A stretch of 64,000 bases of DNA from Oscillospiraceae bacterium (GTDB lineage Bacteria; Bacillota; Clostridia; Oscillospirales; Ruminococcaceae). Within the stretch, counting starts at the first letter, position 1; every line of letters starts with the position of its first letter. The position numbers and the translations under genes were made by a program. The notes beneath the pieces were generated by a model. That model searched no databases and had not been told where the DNA came from. It saw only the letters and a list, made by a program, of their open reading frames with translations. The stretch is from contig JAFWDH010000023.1 in the NCBI GenBank assembly GCA_017513135.1, positions 1 to 64,000 on the forward strand, written 5' to 3'. Below are positions 38,001 through 46,348 of the stretch, piece after piece.

Positions 38001-38579
38001 GTCCTTGCTTCCGGCGAAGATGTCAACATCATGGTCTTCGATACAGAGGTCTATTCCAACACAGGCGGACAGGCTTCCAAGGCATCCCAGATCGGTCAGG
38101 TCGCTCAGTTTGCGTCTGCCGGTAAGGAGATCGCAAAGAAGAGCCTTGCCGATATAGCAATGTCCTACGGTTACATCTATGTCGCTCAGGTCGCTATGGG
38201 TGCTGACATGAACCAGACCCTTAAGGCCCTGACAGAGGCTGAGTCCTATCACGGACCGTCTCTGGTCATCGGCTACGCTCCGTGCGAGATGCACAACATC
38301 AGGGGCGGCATGACGAACTGCCAGGCAGAGATGAAGAAGGCTGTTGAAGCCGGTTACTGGAACACATTCAGGTTCGATCCTCGCCGCAAGGCAGAAGGAA
38401 AGAATCCGTTCCAGCTCGACAGCAAAGCTCCCACGGGAAGCTATCGTGACTTCATCATGGGTGAGGCTCGTTACTCATCCCTGACCCGCTCGTTCCCCGA
38501 GCGCGCCGAAGTCCTGTTCGAGAAAGCCGAGCAGAACGCCAAGAATCGTTACGAAGCACTCGCAGAGAGAGCGGAATAA
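35052..38579 (+). CDS. nifJ: Pyruvate:ferredoxin (flavodoxin) oxidoreductase
   Basis: Oxidises pyruvate with CoA to acetyl-CoA and CO2, reducing ferredoxin; the central step of anaerobic energy metabolism. It is the single-chain homodimeric form, about 1175 residues. Visible are the N-terminal pyrimidine-binding domain (ITPSSPM), two [4Fe-4S] ferredoxin motifs (CAQCNQCSFVCPH and CMGCGVCVGVCPT), the CAGCAE cluster Cys pair and the TPP-binding C-terminal domain (GGDGWAYDIG, then DTEVYSNTGGQ). ATG at 35052 lies 6 nt after GGAGG. Codon choice is tighter than in neighbours, as expected for high expression. Ends before a strong terminator. Confidence 0.97.
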   Translation: MARNKKTMDGNNAAAYVSYAYTEVAGIYPITPSSPMADYVDQWSAAGQKNIFGTTVKVAEMQSEAGASGTVHGSLAAGALTTTYTASQGLLLMIPNMYKIAGELLPAVFHVSARAVASHALNIFGDHSDVMACRQTGFAMLAETNPQEVMDLSPVAHLAAIKSRVPFLNFFDGFRTSHELQNIEVWDYEDLKEMCDMDAVAAFRKRALNPEHPVMRGSHENDDIFFQHREANNAFYDAVPAVVEEYMDKINAKLGTDYRLFNYYGAPDAERVIIAMGSINDVAEEVIDYLTAKGEKVGLVKVRLYRPFSAEKLVEAIPTTVKKIAVLDRTKEPGSLGEPLYMDVVAALAAQGRKIDTVIGGRYGLGSKDTPPASIFAVYDELAKDEPKPHFTIGINDDLSHLSLEEKPAPNTAAEGTIECKFWGLGGDGTVGANKNSIKIIGDYTDKYVQAYFQYDSKKTGGVTISHLRFGDHPIKSPYYINKADFVACHNPSYVTKGYKMVNDVKPGGVFMINCQWSPEELGEHLNAEAKRYIARNNIQLYTINAIDIAASIGMGKRTNTTLQSAFFALANVMPIEEAVDHMKEAALKSYLRHGQDVVDMNYKAIDAGVTAYVKVDVPAEWADAVDETEAAPLEGPEKLVKMVDTILKPVGLMDGYSLPVSAFSEHVDGTFELGASAYEKRGVAVSVPEWNAETCAQCNQCSFVCPHATIRPFALTEEEAAAAPSNTKFGKRPIFKTNYKYTLAVSPLDCMGCGVCVGVCPTKSLTMVDRESQEDQQAVFDYCVANVEEKKDISPMLNVITSQYRKPLLEFSGSCAGCAETSYARLVTQLFGDHMYISNATGCSSIWGGPAATSPYTKTKEGKGPAWANSLFEDNAEHGFGMMLGQNAIRNSLKDKLEALAAKEDAPESFKNAVSEYLDTFTDGDKNGKATDAVVAELEKLSCDCDDRKYILENKEYLSKKSIWIFGGDGWAYDIGFGGLDHVLASGEDVNIMVFDTEVYSNTGGQASKASQIGQVAQFASAGKEIAKKSLADIAMSYGYIYVAQVAMGADMNQTLKALTEAESYHGPSLVIGYAPCEMHNIRGGMTNCQAEMKKAVEAGYWNTFRFDPRRKAEGKNPFQLDSKAPTGSYRDFIMGEARYSSLTRSFPERAEVLFEKAEQNAKNRYEALAERAE

Positions 38580-38597
38580 TCATTCCAGGAAATACAG

Positions 38598-38625
38598 AGG
38601 CCGGAGCTGATGCTCCGGCCTTTTT
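38598..38625 (+). terminator. Terminator after nifJ
   Basis: AGGCCGGAGC pairs with GCTCCGGCCT around a TGAT loop, followed by TTTT. Confidence 0.9.
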
Positions 38626-38765
38626 CTCTGTTAAAGCGCTCTTCTTGACTTTTAAATTCGGAACAATTAACATTAACGTGTATATCAAGCGGTTTAATAC
38701 TGCAGCCCGACCATATATCAGCGGACGGTTGCACTTCATACATACCCAACCAAAGGAGCAAAATA

Positions 38766-39338
38766 ATGGCGCTATTTACAAGAGACGAACCTGTAGTTGC
38801 TGTACCGACTGCACCTGCGACTGTTTCAGAAGAACAGCTCGAAAGGGAATTTGTAAATCAGCTGAGTCAGAATACCGTTATCGAAGGCAATATCTCGACC
38901 AAGGATAAAATGTCCTTCAGCAGCGCGATAAAGGGCAATATCAATTCCACTACCGAAGTCGTTGTAAAAGGCGGAATCATAGACGGGGAAGTGACCTCTG
39001 ATTCATGCGTCTTTGTAGGCGGCAAGGAAAGAGGTAATATCACCTGCAAGACGAATGCCAGCTTTGATACCGGCTCGGTCGTCATTGGTGATGTCAGAGC
39101 CAGCGATCTCGTCTGTGACGGAAAGATCAAGGGCAACCTTTTCGTTGATGTCAGCGTTACAATCGGACCGAATGCTGTCGTTTTCGGAAACATCCGTAGC
39201 GCAGAGATCAATATTGACCCGGGTGCCATCATCAAGGGTTCGATTGAAGTCGTCAGACAGTCTATGGCTGCTGTCCGCGCATTCGACTTCGAAGAGGAGT
39301 TCCTCAATATCGATGACTACCTTGCCGGAATGCAATAA
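38766..39338 (+). CDS. Bactofilin-family polymer-forming cytoskeletal protein
   Basis: Beta-helical bactofilin (DUF583): the core at about residues 35-165 shows the repeating G-x-I/V pattern of the right-handed beta-helix (IEGNISTKD, IKGNINS, GGIIDGEV, IKGNLFV, VFGNIRS, IKGSIEV). Flexible tails flank it; the C-terminal tail is acidic. 190 residues, usual size. Bactofilins form nucleotide-independent filaments at membranes and recruit cell-wall enzymes. AAAGGAGC precedes the ATG. Followed after 19 bp by a Clp-like AAA+ ATPase, an arrangement I do not know as a described system. Confidence 0.9.
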   Translation: MALFTRDEPVVAVPTAPATVSEEQLEREFVNQLSQNTVIEGNISTKDKMSFSSAIKGNINSTTEVVVKGGIIDGEVTSDSCVFVGGKERGNITCKTNASFDTGSVVIGDVRASDLVCDGKIKGNLFVDVSVTIGPNAVVFGNIRSAEINIDPGAIIKGSIEVVRQSMAAVRAFDFEEEFLNIDDYLAGMQ

Positions 39339-39357
39339 TTGTGTAAGGCTGTTTTGA

Positions 39358-40530
39358 ATGAAACGTATTCCCTTATACGAATATGACAGGCGCAATCGTG
39401 AGAAGATCGTTGAGGTCGTAGAGGCTGAAAACGGACTCATGCTTAGCGCCTTTCGATTCGGAGAACAAAACGGTCGTATCCAGCTCCCGAGCGGTACGAA
39501 ATATATGCTCATAGACGTCTCGTCACTCTTTGCTAATGAGGACAGGGTGACGAGTCTTTTGCCGTATCTGGAAAGGATTATTGCCTTTGTACAGAACATC
39601 GACAGGTGCGAAGCCTGCGTGATCCTCGAAAGACAATATATGGCTTCTGCCAAAGGGATGCTTTACTTTGCTCTCGGAGAGGTGCGCTCCCTGGAGGAAA
39701 AACTCGGACTGACAGAACTGCTCTCCAATAACATAGCTGATCTGAGCGAGAAGGATTTTGAGGAGTTGTGCAATACGGTCAGAAGCAGACTTTTCGGCAA
39801 TCCGGAGTTCAAGGAAAGACTGTTTGAAGAACTCAGAAGGTTTAGAGTGTTCAGCACCATGGGAAATCAGAGGATATTCTCTGCTTTCCTGTACGGTACG
39901 TCCGGTATCGGAAAGACGGAGACAGCCAGACTGCTCCATCATTGTCTTGCGCCTTCCGAACAGTTGATCAAGCTGAATTTCGGAAACTACAGTTCAGTCA
40001 ACTCGTTGGGAAGTCTGATAGGAAGCCCCCGCGGATATGTCGGAAGCAGCAAGGGGGAACTGAGCGAGAAACTGCTGAACAGCAGGGGGACCGTGATCCT
40101 TATCGATGAATTCGAGAAAGCCAGCAAGCCCATACACAATTTCTTCCTGCAGCTGCTGGAAGACGGATGGTTCACCGATTCCCTCGGAAGAGACTATGAT
40201 CTCAACAAGTATATGATCATATTTACATCAAATCTCACCGAGGATAAGATCGATACCGAGCTTGCTCCCGAATTCAGATCCAGGCTTAATCTGATAAGCC
40301 ATTTTGAGCCGCTTTCGCTGGAAGAAAAAGAGGCTTATGTCAGGTTCAAGGCAAAAGAGATACTGTCCGGTGTTCCGGAAGAGAAAAGATCCTCCATCAC
40401 AACGGAACTCATCAATGACATCGTCGATATCGATGTTTCCGAGGTGGAGGACCTCAGGAAGATCAATGCGGAGCTGATGAAAAGGATATCCAGTTCGCTC
40501 TACCCGATATTCTATTCGGACGAGACCTGA
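39358..40530 (+). CDS. Stand-alone AAA+ ATPase related to the ClpA/ClpB second ATPase domain
   Basis: Residues 1-165 are an N-terminal domain I do not recognise. Then comes an HSP100-like AAA+ module: Walker A GTSGIGKT (180-187), a pore-loop region GSPRGYVGSSKGELSE comparable with the GYVG loop of ClpA/ClpB, Walker B VILIDE (246-251), LQLLEDGWFTD, a TSN sensor 1 and the PEFRSRL arginine-finger region. Only one AAA+ domain and no Clp N-domain, M-domain or ClpP-binding loop is evident, so it is not a canonical unfoldase. Its start is 19 bp after the bactofilin gene; remodelling of that filament is a reasonable inference. Ends at a bidirectional terminator. Confidence 0.8.
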   Translation: MKRIPLYEYDRRNREKIVEVVEAENGLMLSAFRFGEQNGRIQLPSGTKYMLIDVSSLFANEDRVTSLLPYLERIIAFVQNIDRCEACVILERQYMASAKGMLYFALGEVRSLEEKLGLTELLSNNIADLSEKDFEELCNTVRSRLFGNPEFKERLFEELRRFRVFSTMGNQRIFSAFLYGTSGIGKTETARLLHHCLAPSEQLIKLNFGNYSSVNSLGSLIGSPRGYVGSSKGELSEKLLNSRGTVILIDEFEKASKPIHNFFLQLLEDGWFTDSLGRDYDLNKYMIIFTSNLTEDKIDTELAPEFRSRLNLISHFEPLSLEEKEAYVRFKAKEILSGVPEEKRSSITTELINDIVDIDVSEVEDLRKINAELMKRISSSLYPIFYSDET

Positions 40531-40543
40531 GATCGTGATCATA

Positions 40544-40576
40544 AAAAAGACCCGGACCAATCGGTCCGGGTTCTTT
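40544..40576. terminator. Bidirectional terminator between the AAA+ gene and cysE
   Basis: ACCCGGACC pairs with GGTCCGGGT; A-run on the left and TTCTTTT on the right serve the two converging genes. Confidence 0.85.
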
Positions 40577-40581
40577 TGTGC

Positions 40582-41421
40582 TCATATGTTTTTGTCTGAT
40601 CTTTGTTCTCTCGAGTGTGATGCGACAACTGTCTCTCCGTCGGGAATCGAGTGTGTCAGCCATACATTTCCGCCAATTACGCAGTTGTTTCCGATAACAG
40701 TATCTCCTCCGAGGATAGTCGCTCCTGCATAGATTATCACGTCGTTGCCGATATCCGGATGGCGCTTAATCCCCTTGACGAGACTTCCATCTTCCGCAAC
40801 TTCAAAGCTTCTGGCACCGAGTGTTACATGCTGATAGAGCTTTACATGTTCTCCGATCGTGGTGGTCTCGCCGATCACCACTCCTGTGCCGTGGTCTATA
40901 AAGAAGCGTCTGCCTATGGTTGCACCGGGATGGATGTCTATCCCAGTGACCCTGTGCGCGTATTCCGTCATGATCCTGGGTATCAGAGGCACATTGAGAG
41001 AAAACAGCTCATGCGCAATCCGGTATGAACCGATAGCAGTAAACGCAGGATAGGTCAGGATCACTTCATCGGTGCTTTTTGCGGCAGGATCTCCTTCGTA
41101 AGCTGCTTCAACGTCAGATAAAAGGATCTCCTTGATCTTCGGAAGCCTCTCGACCATCTGATCTGCACATGATGAGACTTCCTCCCCGGGAAGTACATAT
41201 GATAAAGCTCTTCCCAGGTGATATACAGCTTTCTCAAGGTAGGAAGCTCCGGTCCTGTCTCGTTCATCGCATGGAAAGTCGGGACAGATGAATCTCGGGA
41301 ACATGGTTGCCAGAAGATAATTCAATGAATTCTCTGTGTTGACCCTGAGACCGGAGTAGTCTTTGGAGTCGTGTCTGTCTAGTGAATTCAGTTTTTCGAT
41401 CGTGCCGGAATAGTTTGTCAT
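40582..41421 (-). CDS. cysE: Serine O-acetyltransferase
   Basis: Makes O-acetylserine from serine and acetyl-CoA, the committed step of cysteine synthesis. The C-terminal left-handed beta-helix has the hexapeptide repeats (IHPGATIGRRFFIDHGTG, then VVIGETTTIGEHVKLYQHV) and the catalytic DH pair in FIDHGTG. An N-terminal helical domain of about 140 residues makes it the longer form. 279 residues. No T-box or other leader is evident upstream. Confidence 0.92.
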   Translation of the reverse strand: MTNYSGTIEKLNSLDRHDSKDYSGLRVNTENSLNYLLATMFPRFICPDFPCDERDRTGASYLEKAVYHLGRALSYVLPGEEVSSCADQMVERLPKIKEILLSDVEAAYEGDPAAKSTDEVILTYPAFTAIGSYRIAHELFSLNVPLIPRIMTEYAHRVTGIDIHPGATIGRRFFIDHGTGVVIGETTTIGEHVKLYQHVTLGARSFEVAEDGSLVKGIKRHPDIGNDVIIYAGATILGGDTVIGNNCVIGGNVWLTHSIPDGETVVASHSREQRSDKNI

Positions 41422-41560
41422 AAAAATCCTCAGATACTGTGTGAGTGCGGGGGGGGGTACGAATCGCCTGCATCATAATGCTGTCAATAGCAAAGATGCG
41501 CGGCTCTGTCTGCTACCATTGGATATTATATTACCAAGCACCGACTCGCGAAAGTGGTAA

Positions 41561-41589
41561 TTGACTTTTCAATATCAGTTTTCTATAAT
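41561..41589 (+). promoter_or_regulatory. Promoter of tRNA-Lys
   Basis: -35 TTGACT (41561-41566), -10 TATAAT (41584-41589), 17-bp spacer, 16 bp before the tRNA. Confidence 0.85.
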
Positions 41590-41605
41590 TACAAGGCGCA
41601 TCTGC

Positions 41606-41681
41606 GAGACACTAGCTCAGTCGGCAGAGCACCTGCCTTTTAAGCAGGGTGTCCGGAGTTCGAATCTCCGGTGTCTCACCA
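41606..41681 (+). tRNA. tRNA-Lys (anticodon TTT), CCA encoded
   Basis: Acceptor stem GAGACAC/GTGTCTC, anticodon arm CCTGC-CTTTTAA-GCAGG with anticodon TTT, T loop TTCGAAT, discriminator A and encoded CCA; 76 nt. The cloverleaf is complete. Confidence 0.96.
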
Positions 41682-41885
41682 AACGCTCGCTATTCGTACT
41701 GTTCTGTCCAAGGATATGTACAGGGTATTGAGCTTCAGACCAAGAGCCGGAGGAAATGCTTCTTTCGGCTCTGTTTTTATCCCCAAAATCCGGAGAGCCA
41801 CTCCTGATACAAATGACGGCATCCGGAAGATTCTGTGAGCAAAACAATTCTCCAGGCTCAAGGTTTTTTACCACAGGTACTTTTT

Positions 41886-43964
41886 ATGACTTCAGGCAGC
41901 AAAAAAAACAAGATACTTGACTTTGTTCTCTTTCCGACCGCATTTATCTGGATGGAGCTGCTGCTACATATCAAGATAAGGTCGGAACTGGTCTACAGCC
42001 CGATATATATTGTATTCTCGATATCTGCCGGGCTTATAGCAGGGACCCTGCCTTCGATCCTCATCGGAACAGCCCGAAAGAGAGTGCGGGTCATACTGCT
42101 GGTGCTGATCTGGCTGGTCTTCGGAGCTGAAAGCGTAGCATATTACATACTGCAGACTTTTTTCCCTGCATCAGCATTGGGAACAGCCGCGGAAAACAGA
42201 TTGTATGACTACCTGGGCATCATTATCACTACGATCCTGAAGAATTTTGGATATCTTCTCCTGCTTTTCCTGCCTGTGCTGATAGGAATACTCATACCTG
42301 CAGGTGATGCAGCAGGACACAGGAGCGATGAAGCGGAGATAAAAGCTGAACAGAAGAAAGGCAAGTTCTCTCCGGCAGCCGCTTCGGTCACGGTGATCAT
42401 CACACTGATGATCTCACTGTTTGTCCATTGTTTCGGACTATGGGTCACTCAGAGAGATTGGGGCGGCGGGGAGATGGCTCCTGCAAAACTCTACTGCTCG
42501 GATGAGAATCTCGATATCCAGGTGGAGCGGCTGGGTCTCATCACGATGCTGAGACTGGATATATACCACAAGCTGTTTCCGTCTTCCGTATCTGCTCCGA
42601 GCCTCAGCGACATTCCGGAAGGTGATACAGAAGACATCTCTGTAACCGATGTTGTTCCTGTGGACAGATCGCCGCAGATAATGGACGTGGATCTGTCGTC
42701 ATTTATGGAGAGTTCTGACAGCAGTATTCAGTGGCTTGCCACATATTTCAACTCTGTCAGACCGACCGTAAAAAACGAGTACACGGGGATGTTTGAAGGG
42801 TACAATGTGATCTTCCTTTGTCTGGAAGCATTTTCCGGTGCGGCAATAAACGAAGAACTGACGCCGACTCTTTATAAACTTTCCAACGAATGTTTTGTGT
42901 TCAACAATTTTTACACCCCTTTGTATTACGGAAGCACGAATGCCGGAGAGTGTCAGAACCTTCTCGGCCTTTATCCGAAACAGGGCAGTCCGATGAGTCT
43001 GCAGGAAAGCGGAAGACTTGGGACCAACTGCTATTTCTCGCTCGGACCGCAGCTGGGCAGGAAGGGATATCATAATATCGGATTCCATAACGGCTGGGAT
43101 ATGTATGACAGAGAAAGGACCATGAACAATCTCGGCTATGAGGACTGGTTCTATCTGGGCAGCGGTATGGAGGCGGAGTTTTCATCGGGCGGTTACAGGT
43201 GGCCTCAGAGAGATACTTTCATGATAGAGACTACGGTGGATGAGTATCTCGGTGATGACATGCCTTTTAACGCATATTACATGACGATATCGGGGCACAC
43301 TCCGTATTCATGGAACTGGATCTCAGAAGACTACGAAGAAAAACTTGCCGGATACGAATGGTCTGAGAGCACAAAACAGTATGTAGCTACTGTGATGGAG
43401 GTTGACAGCGCACTGGAAGCGCTTATCAGGAGCCTTGAGGAAGCAGGACAGCTTGACAGGACTCTGATAGTAGCGGTAGCGGATCATATTCCATATACGG
43501 CAGTTGAAGCTGTGGGAGAACTCAGAGGAAAGGATTACGGCAATTCCAATGATGCGATCTACTGCAACGAGAGGATGCTCGACACAGAGGCCTACAGAAA
43601 CACGCTGATAATATGGAACTCCTCGATGGAAGAGACAGTTATCGTTGACAAGGTATGCACACAGGTCGACATCCTTCCGACTCTATCCAACCTCCTCGGA
43701 CTTGAATATGATTCCAGAATGCTTCCGGGCACGGATATGCTTTCGGGCGGAAACGGGCTAGTGATCTTCTACTCCAAGAGCTGGAGAAGCGACAGCGGAT
43801 ATTATAATTCATACACTCAGGAGTTTGAACTGAATGACGGACTGAATTTTACCGACGCCGCGATCGAGAGCTATGTGGAATATATGAATAAACTGGTGGA
43901 GTGCAGGAGAAGCATGACCAGCATGATACTTGCGACCGATTTCTACGATCTTGTATTCGGGTAA
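41886..43964 (+). CDS. LTA-synthase-like membrane sulfatase (phosphoglycerol transferase family)
   Basis: Five to six N-terminal transmembrane helices (to about residue 200) are followed by an extracellular alkaline-phosphatase/sulfatase-fold domain. The NVIFLCLEAFSG metal-site strand, the likely nucleophile Thr in GSTNAGE, the SGHTPY motif and the VADHIPY metal-binding segment are visible. Known relatives add glycerol phosphate to glycolipid or modify wall polymers. The start is uncertain: ATG 41886 or GTG 41835. Directly downstream of tRNA-Lys; a bidirectional hairpin follows. Confidence 0.85.
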   Translation: MTSGSKKNKILDFVLFPTAFIWMELLLHIKIRSELVYSPIYIVFSISAGLIAGTLPSILIGTARKRVRVILLVLIWLVFGAESVAYYILQTFFPASALGTAAENRLYDYLGIIITTILKNFGYLLLLFLPVLIGILIPAGDAAGHRSDEAEIKAEQKKGKFSPAAASVTVIITLMISLFVHCFGLWVTQRDWGGGEMAPAKLYCSDENLDIQVERLGLITMLRLDIYHKLFPSSVSAPSLSDIPEGDTEDISVTDVVPVDRSPQIMDVDLSSFMESSDSSIQWLATYFNSVRPTVKNEYTGMFEGYNVIFLCLEAFSGAAINEELTPTLYKLSNECFVFNNFYTPLYYGSTNAGECQNLLGLYPKQGSPMSLQESGRLGTNCYFSLGPQLGRKGYHNIGFHNGWDMYDRERTMNNLGYEDWFYLGSGMEAEFSSGGYRWPQRDTFMIETTVDEYLGDDMPFNAYYMTISGHTPYSWNWISEDYEEKLAGYEWSESTKQYVATVMEVDSALEALIRSLEEAGQLDRTLIVAVADHIPYTAVEAVGELRGKDYGNSNDAIYCNERMLDTEAYRNTLIIWNSSMEETVIVDKVCTQVDILPTLSNLLGLEYDSRMLPGTDMLSGGNGLVIFYSKSWRSDSGYYNSYTQEFELNDGLNFTDAAIESYVEYMNKLVECRRSMTSMILATDFYDLVFG

Positions 43965-43975
43965 ACTGAACAGGC

Positions 43976-44006
43976 AAAAAGCCGCGTTTTTGTGGACGCG
44001 GCTTTT
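43976..44006. terminator. Bidirectional terminator between the sulfatase and gdhA
   Basis: AAAAAGCCGCG pairs with CGCGGCTTTT. A second hairpin (AGCGGTTTCC/GGAAACCGCT, 44019-44043) lies nearer gdhA without a T-run. Confidence 0.8.
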
Positions 44007-44062
44007 CTGTATAATAACAGCGGTTTCCTGACCGGAAACCGCTGTCTGATCATATAAGATTT

Positions 44063-45412
44063 TTAGAAGATGCCCTGCTCCATCATGGCTGTGGCTACTT
44101 TTTTGAATCCGGCGATATTTGCGCCGGAGATAAGGTCATAGCCAAGGCCGTACTCTTCAGCAGCTTCTGCAGAGACGTTATGGATGTTGATCATCATGGA
44201 CCTCAGATGTGCGTCGACTTCTTCCGCTGTCCATACAAGACGCTCGGAGTTCTGAGCCATCTCGAGAGCAGAAACACCGACTCCTCCGGCATTGACAGCT
44301 TTGGAAGGGGCAACAACTATGTCTTCCCTGGAGCGGAGGTACTCTACGGCTTCCGCGGTCGTCGGCATGTTTGATACCTCGATGTAATAGCGAACATTGG
44401 AAGCAGCAAGCTTCTTTGCGTCCTCAAGATTGATCTCGTTCTGCGTTGCGGCAGGCATATATACGTCAATGTCATCGACTCCGGCGAATTTTGCGCCGGG
44501 GACATATTCACAGCCGAATTTTTCAGCATAAGCCTTTACGCCTGTGTGTTTTTCACGCATCTCAAGCATGTAATCTATCTTTTCCGGTGTATTGATGCCG
44601 TCAGGATCATGTATGTATCCATCAGAGCCGGAGATGTAGCAGCATACAGCACCCAGCTCAGCGGCTTTTTTGACTATGCCCCAGGCGACGTTTCCGTATC
44701 CGGTCACGCCTATGCGCTTGCCTTCGATCGTGTCACCCTGATGCCTAAGGACCTGCTCAAGGTAATACATTGCTCCGTATCCGGTCGCTTCAGGACGGAT
44801 AAGAGATCCTCCGTAACTCAGACCTTTTCCGGTAAATACTCCGTTCTCCCAGGCGCCTTTGAGTCTTCTGTACTGACCGTACATGTATCCTATCTCGCGT
44901 CCGCCGACTCCCATGTCTCCTGCGGGAACGTCAACATCCGGCCCTATGTATCTGTATAGGGCGGATACGAAGCTCTGGCAGAAACGCATGATCTCAGCAT
45001 CTGATTTCCCGGCGGGGTCGAAATCCGAGCCGCCTTTTCCTCCGCCGATGGGAAGACCTGTGAGACTGTTCTTGAATGTCTGCTCGAAACCGAGGAATTT
45101 AATGATGCTCTCGTTTACGTTTGGCTGAAAACGGATCCCGCCCTTGTACGGACCGATGGCTCCGTTAAACTGGCATCTCCAGCCGCGGTTTGTATGATAC
45201 TGGCCCTGATCATCCATCCAGACCACCCTGAACGTGAACATACGTTCGGGCTCTACGATCCTGTTGAGCAGATCAGCTTTTTCATACTCGGGATGTGCGT
45301 CGACAACAGGAGAGAGCGATGACAGAACTTCGTGGACTGCCTGTACAAATTCAGGCTGTGAAGAGTGCCTTATGCTGACTCCCTTTAGAACGCTTTCAAT
45401 ATAAGTGTTCAT
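44063..45412 (-). CDS. gdhA: Glutamate dehydrogenase, hexameric NADP-type
   Basis: Reductively aminates 2-oxoglutarate to glutamate. 449 residues, the size of the small hexameric family. The catalytic Lys lies in GGGKGGSDFDP; PAGDMGVGGREIGYM and the Rossmann motif VTGYGNVAWG are clear. Cofactor assignment to NADP rests on overall similarity to the GdhA group. GGGG precedes the ATG; a promoter is visible upstream. Confidence 0.94.
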   Translation of the reverse strand: MNTYIESVLKGVSIRHSSQPEFVQAVHEVLSSLSPVVDAHPEYEKADLLNRIVEPERMFTFRVVWMDDQGQYHTNRGWRCQFNGAIGPYKGGIRFQPNVNESIIKFLGFEQTFKNSLTGLPIGGGKGGSDFDPAGKSDAEIMRFCQSFVSALYRYIGPDVDVPAGDMGVGGREIGYMYGQYRRLKGAWENGVFTGKGLSYGGSLIRPEATGYGAMYYLEQVLRHQGDTIEGKRIGVTGYGNVAWGIVKKAAELGAVCCYISGSDGYIHDPDGINTPEKIDYMLEMREKHTGVKAYAEKFGCEYVPGAKFAGVDDIDVYMPAATQNEINLEDAKKLAASNVRYYIEVSNMPTTAEAVEYLRSREDIVVAPSKAVNAGGVGVSALEMAQNSERLVWTAEEVDAHLRSMMINIHNVSAEAAEEYGLGYDLISGANIAGFKKVATAMMEQGIF

Positions 45413-45465
45413 CTTTTTTCCCCTGTAAAGTGTCTAGAATTGCTGAAACTTTTCAGATGTCTGTA

Positions 45466-45494
45466 ATTATAATATTATGGATTTCCTTCGTAAA
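45466..45494 (-). promoter_or_regulatory. gdhA promoter
   Basis: On the minus strand, -35 TTTACG (45489-45494) and -10 TATAAT (45466-45471), 17 bp apart. Downstream, in the leader, CTGAAA-CT-TTTCAG forms a small palindrome at about 45443-45456 that could be an operator. Confidence 0.55.
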
Positions 45495-45568
45495 TAATGC
45501 AGAAAACAGTTCGTAAGAATACATATCGGACAAACAGCTTTATTTCAGTAATTCGTTAAAACTGTAGA

Positions 45569-45604
45569 AAAAGAACGCGCTGACACTTAAGTGCCAGCGC
45601 GTTT
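45569..45604 (-). terminator. Terminator after xpaC
   Basis: AACGCGCTG pairs with CAGCGCGTT, extended by an inner CACTT/AAGTG stem; minus-strand T-run CTTTTTC follows. Confidence 0.8.
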
Positions 45605-45619
45605 GTTATTTGGATCATT

Positions 45620-46312
45620 TCACAGTGAAAGATCGATCGGCTGCGTTTTGCCTGAAGCTGCAGCGCTGAGTTCCTGACGAAGCTCATCGTCAGTGATCAG
45701 TCCGTCACGCTTAACAGCCATTGTCATCGCTTCCATCTCAACGGTCAGATCAAGCTTCTCGTCCTCGAACAGGTTCGTGTAGAACTTCTTGAGAGCCTTG
45801 TCGACGTCGTTCAGGTAGTTCCTGACCTTGTCAGTCATCTTGCCGGAATCCGTTCCGCTCCTCTCAACTTTCTCATACTTTTCCAGGATCAGGTTGATCG
45901 TGGGAAGATAGTAAGTCAGGAACTGTCTTGCGGATGTGATGCTTTTCGGCTGCTCGGTGAGAGCCTTGAATATCCGGTCGCAGGTCCTGCAGATGGAGTA
46001 ACCGGTCTCGCGGATCTCACTGTCATGGACTTTGCCAAGATTGCTTCTGATGGTCACGACCTTGCTCTTTCCGTTGTTTATGAGCTCAGCCTGTTCCGGG
46101 GAAAGATCGGCGCTCTTGACGCTGGTGCTGCTTCCGTCTCCCTTAAGTGAGTAGACTATCAGAGCTATGACCAGGGCGACGATCCCGAATCCTATTAGTC
46201 CTCCTCCGAGCAGAAGCAGTCTTCCTAGACGGGGCAGGAGCCAAAGGCACAGACCGCATGCGACAACAAACATCATGCAACCTGTCATTCCGTAATTGGG
46301 ACGTCTGTTCAA
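45620..46312 (-). CDS. xpaC: XpaC-family membrane protein
   Basis: Two hydrophobic helices in residues 10-60, then a helical cytoplasmic domain of about 160 residues. It belongs to the XpaC (5-bromo-4-chloroindolyl phosphate hydrolysis) family, a historical name with no proven enzymatic role. It lies 36 bp downstream of telA, the usual partner. The pair is linked to envelope and toxic-anion stress in Bacillota. Confidence 0.85.
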   Translation of the reverse strand: MNRRPNYGMTGCMMFVVACGLCLWLLPRLGRLLLLGGGLIGFGIVALVIALIVYSLKGDGSSTSVKSADLSPEQAELINNGKSKVVTIRSNLGKVHDSEIRETGYSICRTCDRIFKALTEQPKSITSARQFLTYYLPTINLILEKYEKVERSGTDSGKMTDKVRNYLNDVDKALKKFYTNLFEDEKLDLTVEMEAMTMAVKRDGLITDDELRQELSAAASGKTQPIDLSL

Positions 46313-46348
46313 CTGTTTATCCCCCTTATCCTTTTACTAAAGCGAAGA

